A stretch of DNA of 64,000 nt from Bacteroidota bacterium (GTDB lineage: Bacteria; Bacteroidota; Bacteroidia; Chitinophagales; Chitinophagaceae): the NCBI GenBank assembly GCA_023422565.1, contig JAFAGR010000032.1, positions 1 to 64,000 of the forward strand, in the 5' to 3' direction. Below, piece after piece: positions 8,478-16,726 of the stretch; position 1 is the first letter of the stretch; every line of letters starts with the position of its first letter. The translations under genes were made by a program, and so were the position numbers. The notes under the pieces were generated by a model, which had not been told where the DNA came from, made no database searches, and saw nothing but the letters and a program-made list of their open reading frames with translations.

Positions 8478-9554
8478 ATGGCAGTGCATTTCCATAAGCT
8501 TAAGATCAAACAAATAAGAAAAGAAACTCCCGATTGTGTATCGATCAACTTCGATGTTCCCACCGAACTTTCGGAATACCTGTCTTTTCGCGAAGGACAA
8601 AACATCACCATCAGGCAGGTGGTTAATGGCGAGGAGATCCGCAGGTCTTATTCAATTTGCGCAGCACCGTATGAGAAGGAACTTAAGGTTGCCGTAAAGG
8701 CTATGGACGGGGGGCGGTTCTCGAATTTTGCAAATGCTGAGTTGAAAGCCGGAGATGAACTTGAGGTAATGCCTCCCACAGGAAATTTTTATGCGCGGCT
8801 TGGTGAAGGCGCTAAACATAATCTCGCAATTGCAGCTGGCAGCGGCATCACGCCCGTAATATCAATTATTAAGCATACGCTTGCCACCGTGGCTGATAGC
8901 ACATTCACTCTCATTTATGGTAATCGTAACCGTAACTCAATCATCTTTTTTGAAGAGCTTGAAGGAATAAAGAACAAGTATTTACACCGGTTTAATTTCA
9001 TCAACATATTAAGCCGGGAGGTAACCGATGTGCCACTTCATCATGGCAGAATAGACGCGGGCAAACTGAGCGCCCTGGCCGGGCTTGTCGATTATAAAAA
9101 AATGGACAACATCTACATCTGCGGACCCGAAGCCCTGATCTTCGGAAGCTCGGAGTTCTTTCAGGGCCTTGGCATTCCAAAGTCAAAGATCCATTTCGAA
9201 CTTTTCACTGTACCCGGCGAAACTGTAAAAGAAAAATCATCTGTAAAGATTGATACAAAGACCGTCGGCAAGATGAGCAACATCTCTATAAAGCTTGATG
9301 GCAGAACCTTTGATTTCAACCTGTCGCAGGGAGGCGAAAGTATTTTGGATGCGGCCCTTCAACAGGGTGCCGATCTGCCCTATGCTTGCAAAGGCGGGGT
9401 GTGTTGCAGCTGCAGGGCAAAAGTGATTGAAGGAAAGGTAGATATGGATGTGAATTACGCACTTGAAGAAGATGAAGTTGAAGCAGGCTTCGTGTTAACC
9501 TGCCAGTCTCATCCCAGAACAGATAAGGTGGTCATAGATTTTGACGCACGGTAA
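8478..9554 (+). CDS. paaE: Phenylacetyl-CoA epoxidase reductase subunit PaaE
   Basis: Passes electrons from NAD(P)H through FAD and a 2Fe-2S cluster to the PaaABCD oxygenase. The 358 residues hold a ferredoxin reductase module (FAD-binding RRSYSI at 55-60, nucleotide-binding GSGITP at 121-126) and a C-terminal plant-type ferredoxin with Cys304, Cys309, Cys312 and Cys342. I start at ATG 8478, two bases after tetR; a longer frame from 8391 would overlap the end of tetR with basic, non-conserved residues. Unusually, it is separated from paaABCD by an operator, so it is co-transcribed with its regulator. Confidence 0.93.
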   Translation: MAVHFHKLKIKQIRKETPDCVSINFDVPTELSEYLSFREGQNITIRQVVNGEEIRRSYSICAAPYEKELKVAVKAMDGGRFSNFANAELKAGDELEVMPPTGNFYARLGEGAKHNLAIAAGSGITPVISIIKHTLATVADSTFTLIYGNRNRNSIIFFEELEGIKNKYLHRFNFINILSREVTDVPLHHGRIDAGKLSALAGLVDYKKMDNIYICGPEALIFGSSEFFQGLGIPKSKIHFELFTVPGETVKEKSSVKIDTKTVGKMSNISIKLDGRTFDFNLSQGGESILDAALQQGADLPYACKGGVCCSCRAKVIEGKVDMDVNYALEEDEVEAGFVLTCQSHPRTDKVVIDFDAR

Positions 9555-9555
9555 T

Positions 9556-9577
9556 TAAACTAACATCCGTTAGTTTT
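9556..9577. promoter_or_regulatory. Operator of the TetR regulator, copy 2, before paaA
   Basis: TAAACTAA-CATCCG-TTAGTTTT matches the copy at 7854 in 18 of 22 positions, and its inner arms extend to CTAAC/GTTAG. It begins one base after the paaE stop and ends 27 bases before paaA. A weak -7-like TATATTTA follows at 9580. This marks a second regulated promoter for paaABCD and the genes after it. Confidence 0.8.
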
Positions 9578-9604
9578 TGTATATTTACAATCTAAAAATG
9601 CTCT

Positions 9605-10546
9605 ATGTCCATACTAGAATTGGAAAAGATATTCCAGGATAAAATTGATGCAGAAATAAAAATTGAACCGAGGGACTGGATGCCGGAAGCATACAGAAAA
9701 ACAAATACGCGCCAGATTAGCCAGCACGCACATAGCGAGATTGTGGGCATGTTGCCCGAAGGAAACTGGATCTCACGCGCGCCCTCGCTAAAGAGAAAGG
9801 CTATTCTGATTGCAAAAGTTCAGGATGAAGCAGGGCATGGGCTATATCTTTATTCGGCCGCCGAAACCCTGGGCACAAGCCGTGATCAAATGATCGCCGA
9901 CCTTAACTCCGGTAAGGCTAAATACTCCTCAATATTTAATTACCCTACGTTAACGTGGGCAGACATGGGCGCAATTGGCTGGCTTGTAGACGGTGCGGCA
10001 ATATTGAACCAGGTAATGCTATGCCGAACGTCTTATGGGCCATACGCAAGGGCTATGGTAAGAATTTGCAAGGAAGAAAGCTTTCACCAACGCCAGGGTT
10101 TTGAATCTTTACTTGTGCTAAGCAAAGGCACGGAAGAGCAAAAGGCAATGTGCCAGGATGCTATAAACAGGTGGTGGTGGCCGAGCCTGATGATGTTTGG
10201 GCCTAAGGACAGCGAGAGCACTAACAGCGACCAAAGCATGAAATGGAAGATAAAAAGAAAAACCAATGATGAGCTTCGCCAGAATTTTGTGGACATGATC
10301 GCCGAGCAGGTAAAACTTCTTGGGATGACGCTGCCTGATCCTGATTTAAAATGGAACGAAAGCCGCAAGCATTATGATTTCGGTGAGATCAATTGGGACG
10401 AGTTTTGGAATGTAGTGAAAGGAAATGGCCCCTGCAATAAGGAGCGCTTACGGGCACGCATAAACGCACATAATGAGGGCGAGTGGGTTAGGGCCGCGGC
10501 GATTGCTCATTCGGAAAAAAAGAAAAATAAACAGGCAGCTGCTTAA
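9605..10546 (+). CDS. paaA: Phenylacetyl-CoA epoxidase catalytic subunit PaaA
   Basis: Catalytic di-iron subunit that epoxidises the aromatic ring of phenylacetyl-CoA with O2. The 313 residues carry two ExxH iron-binding motifs, in QDEAGHGLY near residue 78 and in KEESFHQRQ near residue 158, in the four-helix ferritin-like fold. Length is normal. It heads paaABCD, with 20 bases to paaB. The start at 9605 follows the operator and promoter-like region directly. Confidence 0.96.
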   Translation: MSILELEKIFQDKIDAEIKIEPRDWMPEAYRKTNTRQISQHAHSEIVGMLPEGNWISRAPSLKRKAILIAKVQDEAGHGLYLYSAAETLGTSRDQMIADLNSGKAKYSSIFNYPTLTWADMGAIGWLVDGAAILNQVMLCRTSYGPYARAMVRICKEESFHQRQGFESLLVLSKGTEEQKAMCQDAINRWWWPSLMMFGPKDSESTNSDQSMKWKIKRKTNDELRQNFVDMIAEQVKLLGMTLPDPDLKWNESRKHYDFGEINWDEFWNVVKGNGPCNKERLRARINAHNEGEWVRAAAIAHSEKKKNKQAAA

Positions 10547-10566
10547 GAATTAAAAAACATCACCAC

Positions 10567-10953
10567 ATGCATATTCAGGTTAAAAGATTTTTTTACGGAG
10601 ATATTCCCGAAGAATTAGCAGGCGCATCTTCACCGGTTTCTTCGGAAACCAAACCGGCAGGTGAAAACAAAAAGATTGAATGGCCTCTTTGGGAAGTGTT
10701 CATTCGCAGCAAGCAAGGGCTTGATCATAAGCATGCGGGCAGCCTTCACGCTGCTGATGCAACCATGGCAATTGAGAACGCACGCGACGTGTACACGCGC
10801 AGGCAGGAAGGCGTAAGTATATGGGTTGTGGAAAGCACCAACATTCATGCATCAGACCCTTCGGAAGGAGAGAGTCTCTTTGAACCGGCCGGTGATAAGA
10901 TATACAGGCATCCCACTTTTTACGACCTGCCGGATGAAGTGAAACACATGTAA
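10567..10953 (+). CDS. paaB: Phenylacetyl-CoA epoxidase subunit PaaB
   Basis: Small non-catalytic subunit that bridges PaaAC heterodimers in the epoxidase complex. The 128 residues contain the family core (WPLWEVFIRSKQGLDHKHAGSL region, residues 39-60, then AIENARDVYTRRQEG). A Ser/Pro-rich insert at residues 18-36 makes it somewhat longer than the usual 95-100 residues. It lies between paaA and paaC as expected. Confidence 0.93.
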   Translation: MHIQVKRFFYGDIPEELAGASSPVSSETKPAGENKKIEWPLWEVFIRSKQGLDHKHAGSLHAADATMAIENARDVYTRRQEGVSIWVVESTNIHASDPSEGESLFEPAGDKIYRHPTFYDLPDEVKHM

Positions 10954-10977
10954 ATTAAAACCCGATAAAAGAACCTG

Positions 10978-11760
10978 ATGAGTGTTCAAACAGTTATAAG
11001 TAAAGATCCATTTATTCAATACCTCCTGCACCTTGCAGACAATAATCTTATTCTCACTCAAAGGAACGGCGAGTGGTGCGGACATGGCCCGGTGCTGGAG
11101 CAGGATATTGCCATTACAAACATCACACTTGACCTTATCGGGCAGGCAAGGCTTTTGTACCAATACGCTGCCGAAAAAATAAATCAGATCGATCCATCGC
11201 TGAACGCAACTGAAGATTCGCTTGCTTATCTCCGAACGGAACGGGAATTTTCAAACCTGCTTTTGCTTGAATTGCCAAAAGGCGATTGGGCTGTGACCGT
11301 GTTGCGCCAATTTTTTTACAGTACATTCCAAGGCTTGCTTTTTGAAAAGCTGATGAAGTCTTCCGACGAACAACTTTCAGCGATCGCAGAGAAATCTTTA
11401 AAAGAGATCACCTATCATATCCGCTGGAGCAGTGAATGGGTGGTGAGGCTGGGGGATGGAACTGAAGAAAGTAATTGGAGAATGAATCGTGCCATCGAAG
11501 AATTGTGGATGTATACCGGCGAACTTTTTCAAGCCGCGCCATTTGAAACTGCAGAAGTGTTAGGTTTCAAACTTTCAGAATTATTGCAGCCATGGATGCA
11601 GCGCGTCAATGAAGTTTTAAATGAAGCCACTCTTAAAGTTCCTTCAGATAATACATTTATGCAATCCGGCGGAAAATCAGGCATTCATACCGAACATCTC
11701 GGTTATGTACTGGCAGAAATGCAATATCTGCAAAGAACATATCCTAACGCGGAATGGTAG
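10978..11760 (+). CDS. paaC: Phenylacetyl-CoA epoxidase structural subunit PaaC
   Basis: Ferritin-like partner of PaaA; family members have lost most iron ligands and act structurally. The 260 residues show the family features LADNNLILTQRNGEWCGHGP near the start, EDSLAYLRTEREF in the middle and HTEHLGYVLAEMQ at the end. Its stop overlaps the paaD start by seven bases (ATGGTAG), which suggests translational coupling. Confidence 0.95.
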   Translation: MSVQTVISKDPFIQYLLHLADNNLILTQRNGEWCGHGPVLEQDIAITNITLDLIGQARLLYQYAAEKINQIDPSLNATEDSLAYLRTEREFSNLLLLELPKGDWAVTVLRQFFYSTFQGLLFEKLMKSSDEQLSAIAEKSLKEITYHIRWSSEWVVRLGDGTEESNWRMNRAIEELWMYTGELFQAAPFETAEVLGFKLSELLQPWMQRVNEVLNEATLKVPSDNTFMQSGGKSGIHTEHLGYVLAEMQYLQRTYPNAEW

Positions 11761-12245
11761 CACCAAATACCATAGAAGAAATTTCTGCAGAACGCATTTG
11801 GAAATTGGTGGAAGAAATTCCGGACCCGGAAATTCCCGTGCTGAGTATAACCGATCTGGGCATTGTAAGAAATGTGGTTGTTGATAACGGACTGGTTACA
11901 ATTGAAATCACGCCTACTTACTCCGGTTGCCCCGCAATGGATATGATTGCGGCCCAGATCAAAATGAATCTGGCATTTAACAACATCCGAAATTTCACTG
12001 TAAAAACAATCCTGTCTCCCGCATGGACGACCGACTGGATGACAGAGGCCGGTAAACGAAAACTCGAAGAATACGGTATCGCTGCCCCGAACCCCTCGCA
12101 GGGAAAAGAAGATTCTCCAAAAGAATGTCCTCATTGCCATTCCACGCGGACATCCTTGCTTAGTCAGTTTGGCTCAACTGCCTGCAAAGCCCTTTATCAA
12201 TGTGATGAATGCAAAGAGCCCTTTGATTATTTCAAATGCCATTGA
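11754..12245 (+). CDS. paaD: Phenylacetyl-CoA epoxidase assembly protein PaaD
   Basis: Iron-sulfur/di-iron assembly factor needed for an active PaaABCE complex. The N-terminal DUF59 (MIP18) domain has DPEIPVLSITDLGIVR at about residues 24-39 and the conserved Cys in SGCPAMD. The C-terminus carries a cysteine-rich zinc-ribbon-like end (CPHC, then CDEC). 163 residues is normal. It overlaps paaC at the start, and the last codons of its frame lie 28 bases before the next gene. Confidence 0.94.
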   Translation: MVAPNTIEEISAERIWKLVEEIPDPEIPVLSITDLGIVRNVVVDNGLVTIEITPTYSGCPAMDMIAAQIKMNLAFNNIRNFTVKTILSPAWTTDWMTEAGKRKLEEYGIAAPNPSQGKEDSPKECPHCHSTRTSLLSQFGSTACKALYQCDECKEPFDYFKCH

Positions 12246-12273
12246 CAGTTTTGTTAATCCTTACCTTTATTGC

Positions 12274-13050
12274 ATGAACACGATAATTAAAGAAGTGAGG
12301 GGAAGCCTGGTGATACTTACGCTTAACCGGCCTGAAAAATTCAATTCCTTCAACCGCGAAATGGCTCTTCAGCTTCAGCAATACCTCGATGAGATTGCGA
12401 AAGACAAAACGATACGTTGCATAATCATCACCGGCAGCGGCAAGGCCTTTTGTGCAGGGCAGGACCTCGGAGAAGTATCCGGCGAAAACCCAATAGCTTT
12501 CTCAAAAATTTTAGGCGAGCATTACAACCCGATTATCACGCGTATCCGCAATATGGAACTTCCTGTGGTGGCGGCTGTAAACGGAGTAGCTGCCGGCGCG
12601 GGTGCTAACATTGCCCTGTGCTGCGATGTGGTCCTGGCTTCTAAATCAGCCTCCTTCATACAGGCATTTTCAAAGATTGGATTGATACCTGACAGTGGCG
12701 GAACTTTTTTTCTGCCAAGATTAATTGGCTTTCAAAAAGCCTCGGCAATTGCAATGCTTGGTGATAAAATTTCGGCTGAAGAGGCAGAGAGAATGGGGAT
12801 GATCTATAAAGTATTGGAAGATGCAAATTTTCTTGCGGCCGCGGAGGAAATCGCAACGAAGCTTGCAGAAATGCCCACATATGGATTAAGCCTTACTAAA
12901 AAGGCGCTCAATTCATCAATGAAAAATAGTTTAGAAGAACAGTTACATCTCGAAGATGAATACCAGATGAAAGCCGGCGCCTCGAATGACTACCGGGAAG
13001 GCGTAAACGCTTTTATTGAAAAACGCACCCCTGTTTTCAAAGGAAATTGA
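12274..13050 (+). CDS. paaG: Enoyl-CoA hydratase/isomerase, probable PaaG
   Basis: A 258-residue crotonase-fold protein. In the paa pathway PaaG isomerises the ring-epoxide to the oxepin. The oxyanion-hole segments are FCAGQDL near residue 63 and AAGAGANIAL near residue 108, followed by the IGLIPDSGGT segment whose Asp is typical of PaaG-like isomerases. I use ATG 12274; a longer frame from 12169 overlaps paaD and its extra residues do not belong to the fold. PaaF (hydratase) is a close alternative by sequence alone; the position and the Asp favour PaaG. Confidence 0.82.
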   Translation: MNTIIKEVRGSLVILTLNRPEKFNSFNREMALQLQQYLDEIAKDKTIRCIIITGSGKAFCAGQDLGEVSGENPIAFSKILGEHYNPIITRIRNMELPVVAAVNGVAAGAGANIALCCDVVLASKSASFIQAFSKIGLIPDSGGTFFLPRLIGFQKASAIAMLGDKISAEEAERMGMIYKVLEDANFLAAAEEIATKLAEMPTYGLSLTKKALNSSMKNSLEEQLHLEDEYQMKAGASNDYREGVNAFIEKRTPVFKGN

Positions 13051-13056
13051 TTTACC

Positions 13057-13473
13057 ATGGAATCGATCACATCAGCACAGGTTGTTGACCATATGATGAA
13101 GCATGACTTATTCAGCCAGTGGCTTGGTATACGCGTGCTTGAAATAAAAGATGGCTATAGTAAAATTGAAATGACCGTGCGCCCTGAAATGATAAACGGT
13201 TTTGGTATAGTGCATGGAGGTATTGCATTTTCTTTTTCCGACAGCGCATTTGCCTTTGCCTGCAACAACCGGAATAATCTTTCCGTTGCGCTTGACACCT
13301 CGATCAATTTTACAAAACCTGTTCACGTGGGCGACGTACTTACCGCGGAGGCCAAAGAGATCCACAACGGAAAAACAACAGGCTTATATCATATCAGTGT
13401 ATTCAATCAAAAGGGCCACCTGGTAGCATTGTTTAAAGGAACATGCTTTCGAACAGGAAAACCATTAGTTTGA
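13057..13473 (+). CDS. paaI: Hotdog-fold thioesterase PaaI
   Basis: 138 residues. A single hotdog domain with the NGFGIVHGG segment and the catalytic acid in FSFSDSAFA at about residues 48-70. PaaI hydrolyses stalled phenylacetyl-CoA and ring-hydroxylated CoA esters, freeing CoA. It starts six bases after paaG and is clearly part of the operon. Confidence 0.92.
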   Translation: MESITSAQVVDHMMKHDLFSQWLGIRVLEIKDGYSKIEMTVRPEMINGFGIVHGGIAFSFSDSAFAFACNNRNNLSVALDTSINFTKPVHVGDVLTAEAKEIHNGKTTGLYHISVFNQKGHLVALFKGTCFRTGKPLV

Positions 13474-13489
13474 TCATCTATTTTTTATC

Positions 13490-14074
13490 ATGATCTACCA
13501 ATTCAAAGAATTTATTCCTGTAGTTCACGAATCTTCTTTCATTCACCCGCAGGCTGCGGTTACCGGTAACGTAGTAATCGGAAAAAATGTTTACGTGGGT
13601 CCGGGCGCGGCGATCCGAGGAGATTGGGGCCGGATAATTATCGAAGATGGTTGCAACGTACAGGAGAATTGCACGATTCACATGTTTCCCGGAACCACCG
13701 TATTATTGCGGGAAAGCGCGCATATCGGGCACGGTGCAATTATTCATGGGGCCACAATCGGGCGGAATTGCCTGGTGGGAATGAATGCCGTGATCATGGA
13801 TAACGTTGTCCTTGGCGATGAATGTATAGTTGGCGCCTTGTCTTTTTTAAAGCAGGATGAAAAGTTTGACAGGCGAAGTTTGATAGTGGGTAACCCTGCA
13901 AAAAAGATAAAGGAAGTGAGCGATGAAATGATAAACTGGAAAACAGAAGGTACGAAACTGTATCAGCAATTGCCCGGAGAAATGATGCAGTATTCTAAGA
14001 GTTGTGAACCATTAAGAGAGGTGCCTGATTTTTACACACCGGATAATGCAAATTATAAACCCTGGAAAAGATAA
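13490..14074 (+). CDS. paaY: Left-handed beta-helix protein PaaY (gamma-carbonic anhydrase family)
   Basis: 194 residues of hexapeptide repeats forming a left-handed beta helix (residues about 14-125), then a C-terminal helix region. Three His residues in the NCTIH and HIGHGAIIH segments match the metal ligands of the gamma-carbonic anhydrase group. In paa clusters PaaY acts as a thioesterase-like safeguard against dead-end CoA products. Last gene of the operon; no terminator is evident behind it. Confidence 0.88.
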   Translation: MIYQFKEFIPVVHESSFIHPQAAVTGNVVIGKNVYVGPGAAIRGDWGRIIIEDGCNVQENCTIHMFPGTTVLLRESAHIGHGAIIHGATIGRNCLVGMNAVIMDNVVLGDECIVGALSFLKQDEKFDRRSLIVGNPAKKIKEVSDEMINWKTEGTKLYQQLPGEMMQYSKSCEPLREVPDFYTPDNANYKPWKR

Positions 14075-14227
14075 TACTTACCGGTATCATCATCGTCAGG
14101 AAGCAGCAGAGGTAGATATTACACAAAGAATAATTTTACTTTCTCCGTGTAACTCCTGCGCTACTCTATTCTATACAGACTGACATTAGGTTGAGAAGAT
14201 TCTGTGATTCTTCTACCGGACAGCAAT

Positions 14228-14255
14228 GACTACAAACTACCAGCCACAAACTATC
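14228..14255. repeat. Heptanucleotide-period repeat
   Basis: Four degenerate seven-base units, GACTACA AACTACC AGCCACA AACTATC. The last unit overlaps the stop codon (TAG on the minus strand at 14251-14253) of the lipoprotein gene. The rest of 14075-14227 shows nothing recognisable apart from weak inverted repeats. Confidence 0.55.
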
Positions 14256-14775
14256 TTCCGTCTTCCCATACCAGTCTCTCGTGCTTTCTCACTTTAATAA
14301 AATCCGGAAAACTCCCATCGCCCCTGCCGGAAAAACCGCCATCCGGGTGGCCGATAAGCTTGCAATCCATATCATACAGGTCAGAGAAAAAATCGCAACA
14401 CAGGGCCGGAACATAAAAAACGATCTGTCCTTTATAATCATATTGATAAATTTTTCTCGGCGGGTTCGTCACTTCCTCTTTTGTAAATTTCGCGATCATT
14501 TCACGAATGCATGCGGGCGTTTTCTTGAAGCCTCCGTACCGAATCACCTCATCATTTTGTTCAGGCCTCACCGTATCTCCATTTGCAATCTTTCCCTCAT
14601 TTTCAACAGGCGTTATACCGGAATTGTCGGCGATCTTGATACTGTCTGGCAAGGGCATCAGGGAGGAGGACAGGGTGGAATCTTTGCGGCTTTCATTTTT
14701 CCTCACTCTTGAATTGCCGCAACTCAAAAGGAACAGAAGGCAAACGGGGATGAATAGTTTTTTACAATACGTCAT
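14251..14775 (-). CDS. Hypothetical lipoprotein, 174 residues
   Basis: The N-terminus has a hydrophobic stretch and a lipobox (LLSC, Cys about residue 19). A low-complexity Ser/Asn linker follows, and then a globular domain of about 90 residues (from IREMIAKFTKEEV) with a CC pair in VPALCCDFFSDLYD and a GHPDGGFSGRGDGSFPDF segment. That domain resembles a small Bacteroidota family of unknown function, possibly DUF6970. It should be anchored in the outer or inner membrane facing the periplasm. The gene is convergent with the paa operon. No function is assigned. Confidence 0.8.
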   Translation of the reverse strand: MTYCKKLFIPVCLLFLLSCGNSRVRKNESRKDSTLSSSLMPLPDSIKIADNSGITPVENEGKIANGDTVRPEQNDEVIRYGGFKKTPACIREMIAKFTKEEVTNPPRKIYQYDYKGQIVFYVPALCCDFFSDLYDMDCKLIGHPDGGFSGRGDGSFPDFIKVRKHERLVWEDGR

Positions 14776-14817
14776 GATAATAAATTTAATGCTTAATTTT
14801 TTCTGACCTTTGTTTCA

Positions 14818-15816
14818 ATGGAAAAATCAAATTTCGTTGACCAGATCAAAGTGTTTTGCAGAAGCGGCCATGGCGGTGCAGGCAGTAAACATTTTCTTCG
14901 CAACAAACTGACTGCAAAAGGCGGGCCCGATGGGGGCGATGGAGGCAGAGGCGCACATATCATCCTGCGTGGGAATTCACAATTATGGACCTTGCTCCAC
15001 CTGCGCTATTTCAAAAACGTACTGGCCGAGAATGGCGGCAATGGAAGCGGTAACAATTCTACCGGAAAAAATGGGAAAGACATTATTATTGAAGTACCTC
15101 TGGGAACCATCGCACGTGACGAGGAAACAGGTGAAAAAGAAGCAGAGATACTTCAAGATGGCCAGGAGATAATATGGATGAAGGGAGGTCGTGGAGGCCT
15201 TGGAAACTCAAACTTTAAAACAGCCACTAACCAGGCGCCTGATTATGCACAGCCGGGAGAACCTGGTGTGGAAGGAATAAAGATCCTGGAATTAAAGGTG
15301 CTTGCAGACGTTGGCCTTGTTGGCTTCCCTAACGCAGGTAAATCCACTTTGCTAAGCCGGATCACGGCGGCAACTCCAAAGATCGCGGACTATGCTTTCA
15401 CCACACTTGTTCCGCAATTGGGCATGGTTGAATACCGTGAGGGGCGCAGTTTCTGTGTGGCTGACCTTCCCGGCATAATTGAAGGCGCTGCAGAAGGCAA
15501 GGGTCTTGGCCATCGTTTCTTACGCCACATTGAAAGGAATGCGGTATTACTTTTTGTGATACCGGCTGATAGTAAGGATCACAATAAAGAGTTTAAGATA
15601 TTAAGAAATGAACTCGAAAAATACAATCCTGAAATGCTGCAAAAAGATTTCTTAATTGCAATAAGCAAATCGGATATGCTTGATGAGGAATTGAAGAATG
15701 CAATCAAAAAAGAACTTCCTAAAACGGTTGAACATGTTTTCATTTCATCTGTTACAGGAGAGGGAATAGTAGAGTTGAAAGATAAACTCTGGGCCCTGCT
15801 TAATCCCGGCGCCTGA
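14818..15816 (+). CDS. obgE: GTPase Obg
   Basis: Ribosome-associated GTPase involved in large-subunit assembly and stress signalling. The Gly-rich Obg fold fills residues 1-158, followed by the G domain: P-loop GFPNAGKST at about 168, DLPG at about 216, and SKSD in the place of NKxD. The 332 residues lack the C-terminal OCT domain of firmicute Obg, as is normal in Bacteroidota. It probably forms an operon with the lipid kinase eight bases downstream. Confidence 0.96.
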   Translation: MEKSNFVDQIKVFCRSGHGGAGSKHFLRNKLTAKGGPDGGDGGRGAHIILRGNSQLWTLLHLRYFKNVLAENGGNGSGNNSTGKNGKDIIIEVPLGTIARDEETGEKEAEILQDGQEIIWMKGGRGGLGNSNFKTATNQAPDYAQPGEPGVEGIKILELKVLADVGLVGFPNAGKSTLLSRITAATPKIADYAFTTLVPQLGMVEYREGRSFCVADLPGIIEGAAEGKGLGHRFLRHIERNAVLLFVIPADSKDHNKEFKILRNELEKYNPEMLQKDFLIAISKSDMLDEELKNAIKKELPKTVEHVFISSVTGEGIVELKDKLWALLNPGA

Positions 15817-15823
15817 TACCGCT

Positions 15824-16726
15824 ATGAACCCTCAAAAAAATATCATTTTCTTTATTAACCCGATCTCAGGAACGGGAAATAAACAGAGGCTTCGTGAAAC
15901 GATTGAAAAAGAAGTTTCAAAAACGAACTTCTCTTTTCAAATTCAACACACCGCAAAAGATGGAAATTATTCTTCCTTTCATGAAATAATAAAGCGCGAG
16001 AGAATAACAGATGTGTTGATATGCGGCGGAGACGGTACGGTGAACCAGGTGGTATCCGGCCTAAGAGATCTAAATGTAAATTTCGGCATTATCCCTATGG
16101 GCTCCGGAAATGGGCTCGCCTATGCAGCCGGAATTCCTTACTCAACAAAAAAGGCTTTACAAATTGCTTTAAATGGGCACCCCGCTTGGACAGATGCTTT
16201 TACCGTAAACGGAAAATTCAGTTGTATGTTGAGCGGTGTGGGTATTGATGCGATCATTGCACATGATTTTGCCACTGTAAAAAAAAGAGGTTTAACCACC
16301 TATCTCAAAAAATCTCTTCGACACTATTTTCTAAGCAAACCATTTCCATTCTCTGTAGATACAGGAACTTTTAAATTCAGCACAGATGCGTATTTTATAA
16401 GCATCGCCAACAGCAACCAGTTTGGTAATTACGTTACCATTGCACCCATGGCAAGCCTGAATGACGGGCTGCTGGATGTAGTAGTGGTTAACCGTATGAA
16501 CAAAATTGCATTGCTTTACCAGATAGCCCGGCAGATCCGGTCAGGTAAGGTTATGCAGCCGGCAGATCTTAAAAAACCTTCAGGTATCAGTTACTTCCAG
16601 TGCAAAAAACTCACTCTGCACAATCCCGGGCTGGCTCCTTTGCATTTGGATGGCGAACCGATAGAAACTTCAGAGTGGATAGAGATACAAGTGATAGAAC
16701 ATGCCTTCCGGCTGATCAAGCCTTAA
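15824..16726 (+). CDS. Diacylglycerol/sphingosine kinase family lipid kinase
   Basis: 300 residues with the DAGK catalytic signature: NPISGTGNK near residue 12, GGDGTVNQV near residue 67 and GSGNGLA near residue 97. The C-terminal beta domain ends in HLDGEPI. It phosphorylates a lipid, likely diacylglycerol or a ceramide-type lipid, since Bacteroidota make sphingolipids. The exact substrate is not decided by sequence. Its TAA stop overlaps the stop of the convergent patatin gene by four bases. Confidence 0.9.
   Translation: MNPQKNIIFFINPISGTGNKQRLRETIEKEVSKTNFSFQIQHTAKDGNYSSFHEIIKRERITDVLICGGDGTVNQVVSGLRDLNVNFGIIPMGSGNGLAYAAGIPYSTKKALQIALNGHPAWTDAFTVNGKFSCMLSGVGIDAIIAHDFATVKKRGLTTYLKKSLRHYFLSKPFPFSVDTGTFKFSTDAYFISIANSNQFGNYVTIAPMASLNDGLLDVVVVNRMNKIALLYQIARQIRSGKVMQPADLKKPSGISYFQCKKLTLHNPGLAPLHLDGEPIETSEWIEIQVIEHAFRLIKP

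Noticed and set aside
11703..12140. Antisense open frame over paaC-paaD
   Set aside because: It is a shadow of two well-supported genes and shows no domain pattern; the same holds for many long antisense frames across the oxidase operon.
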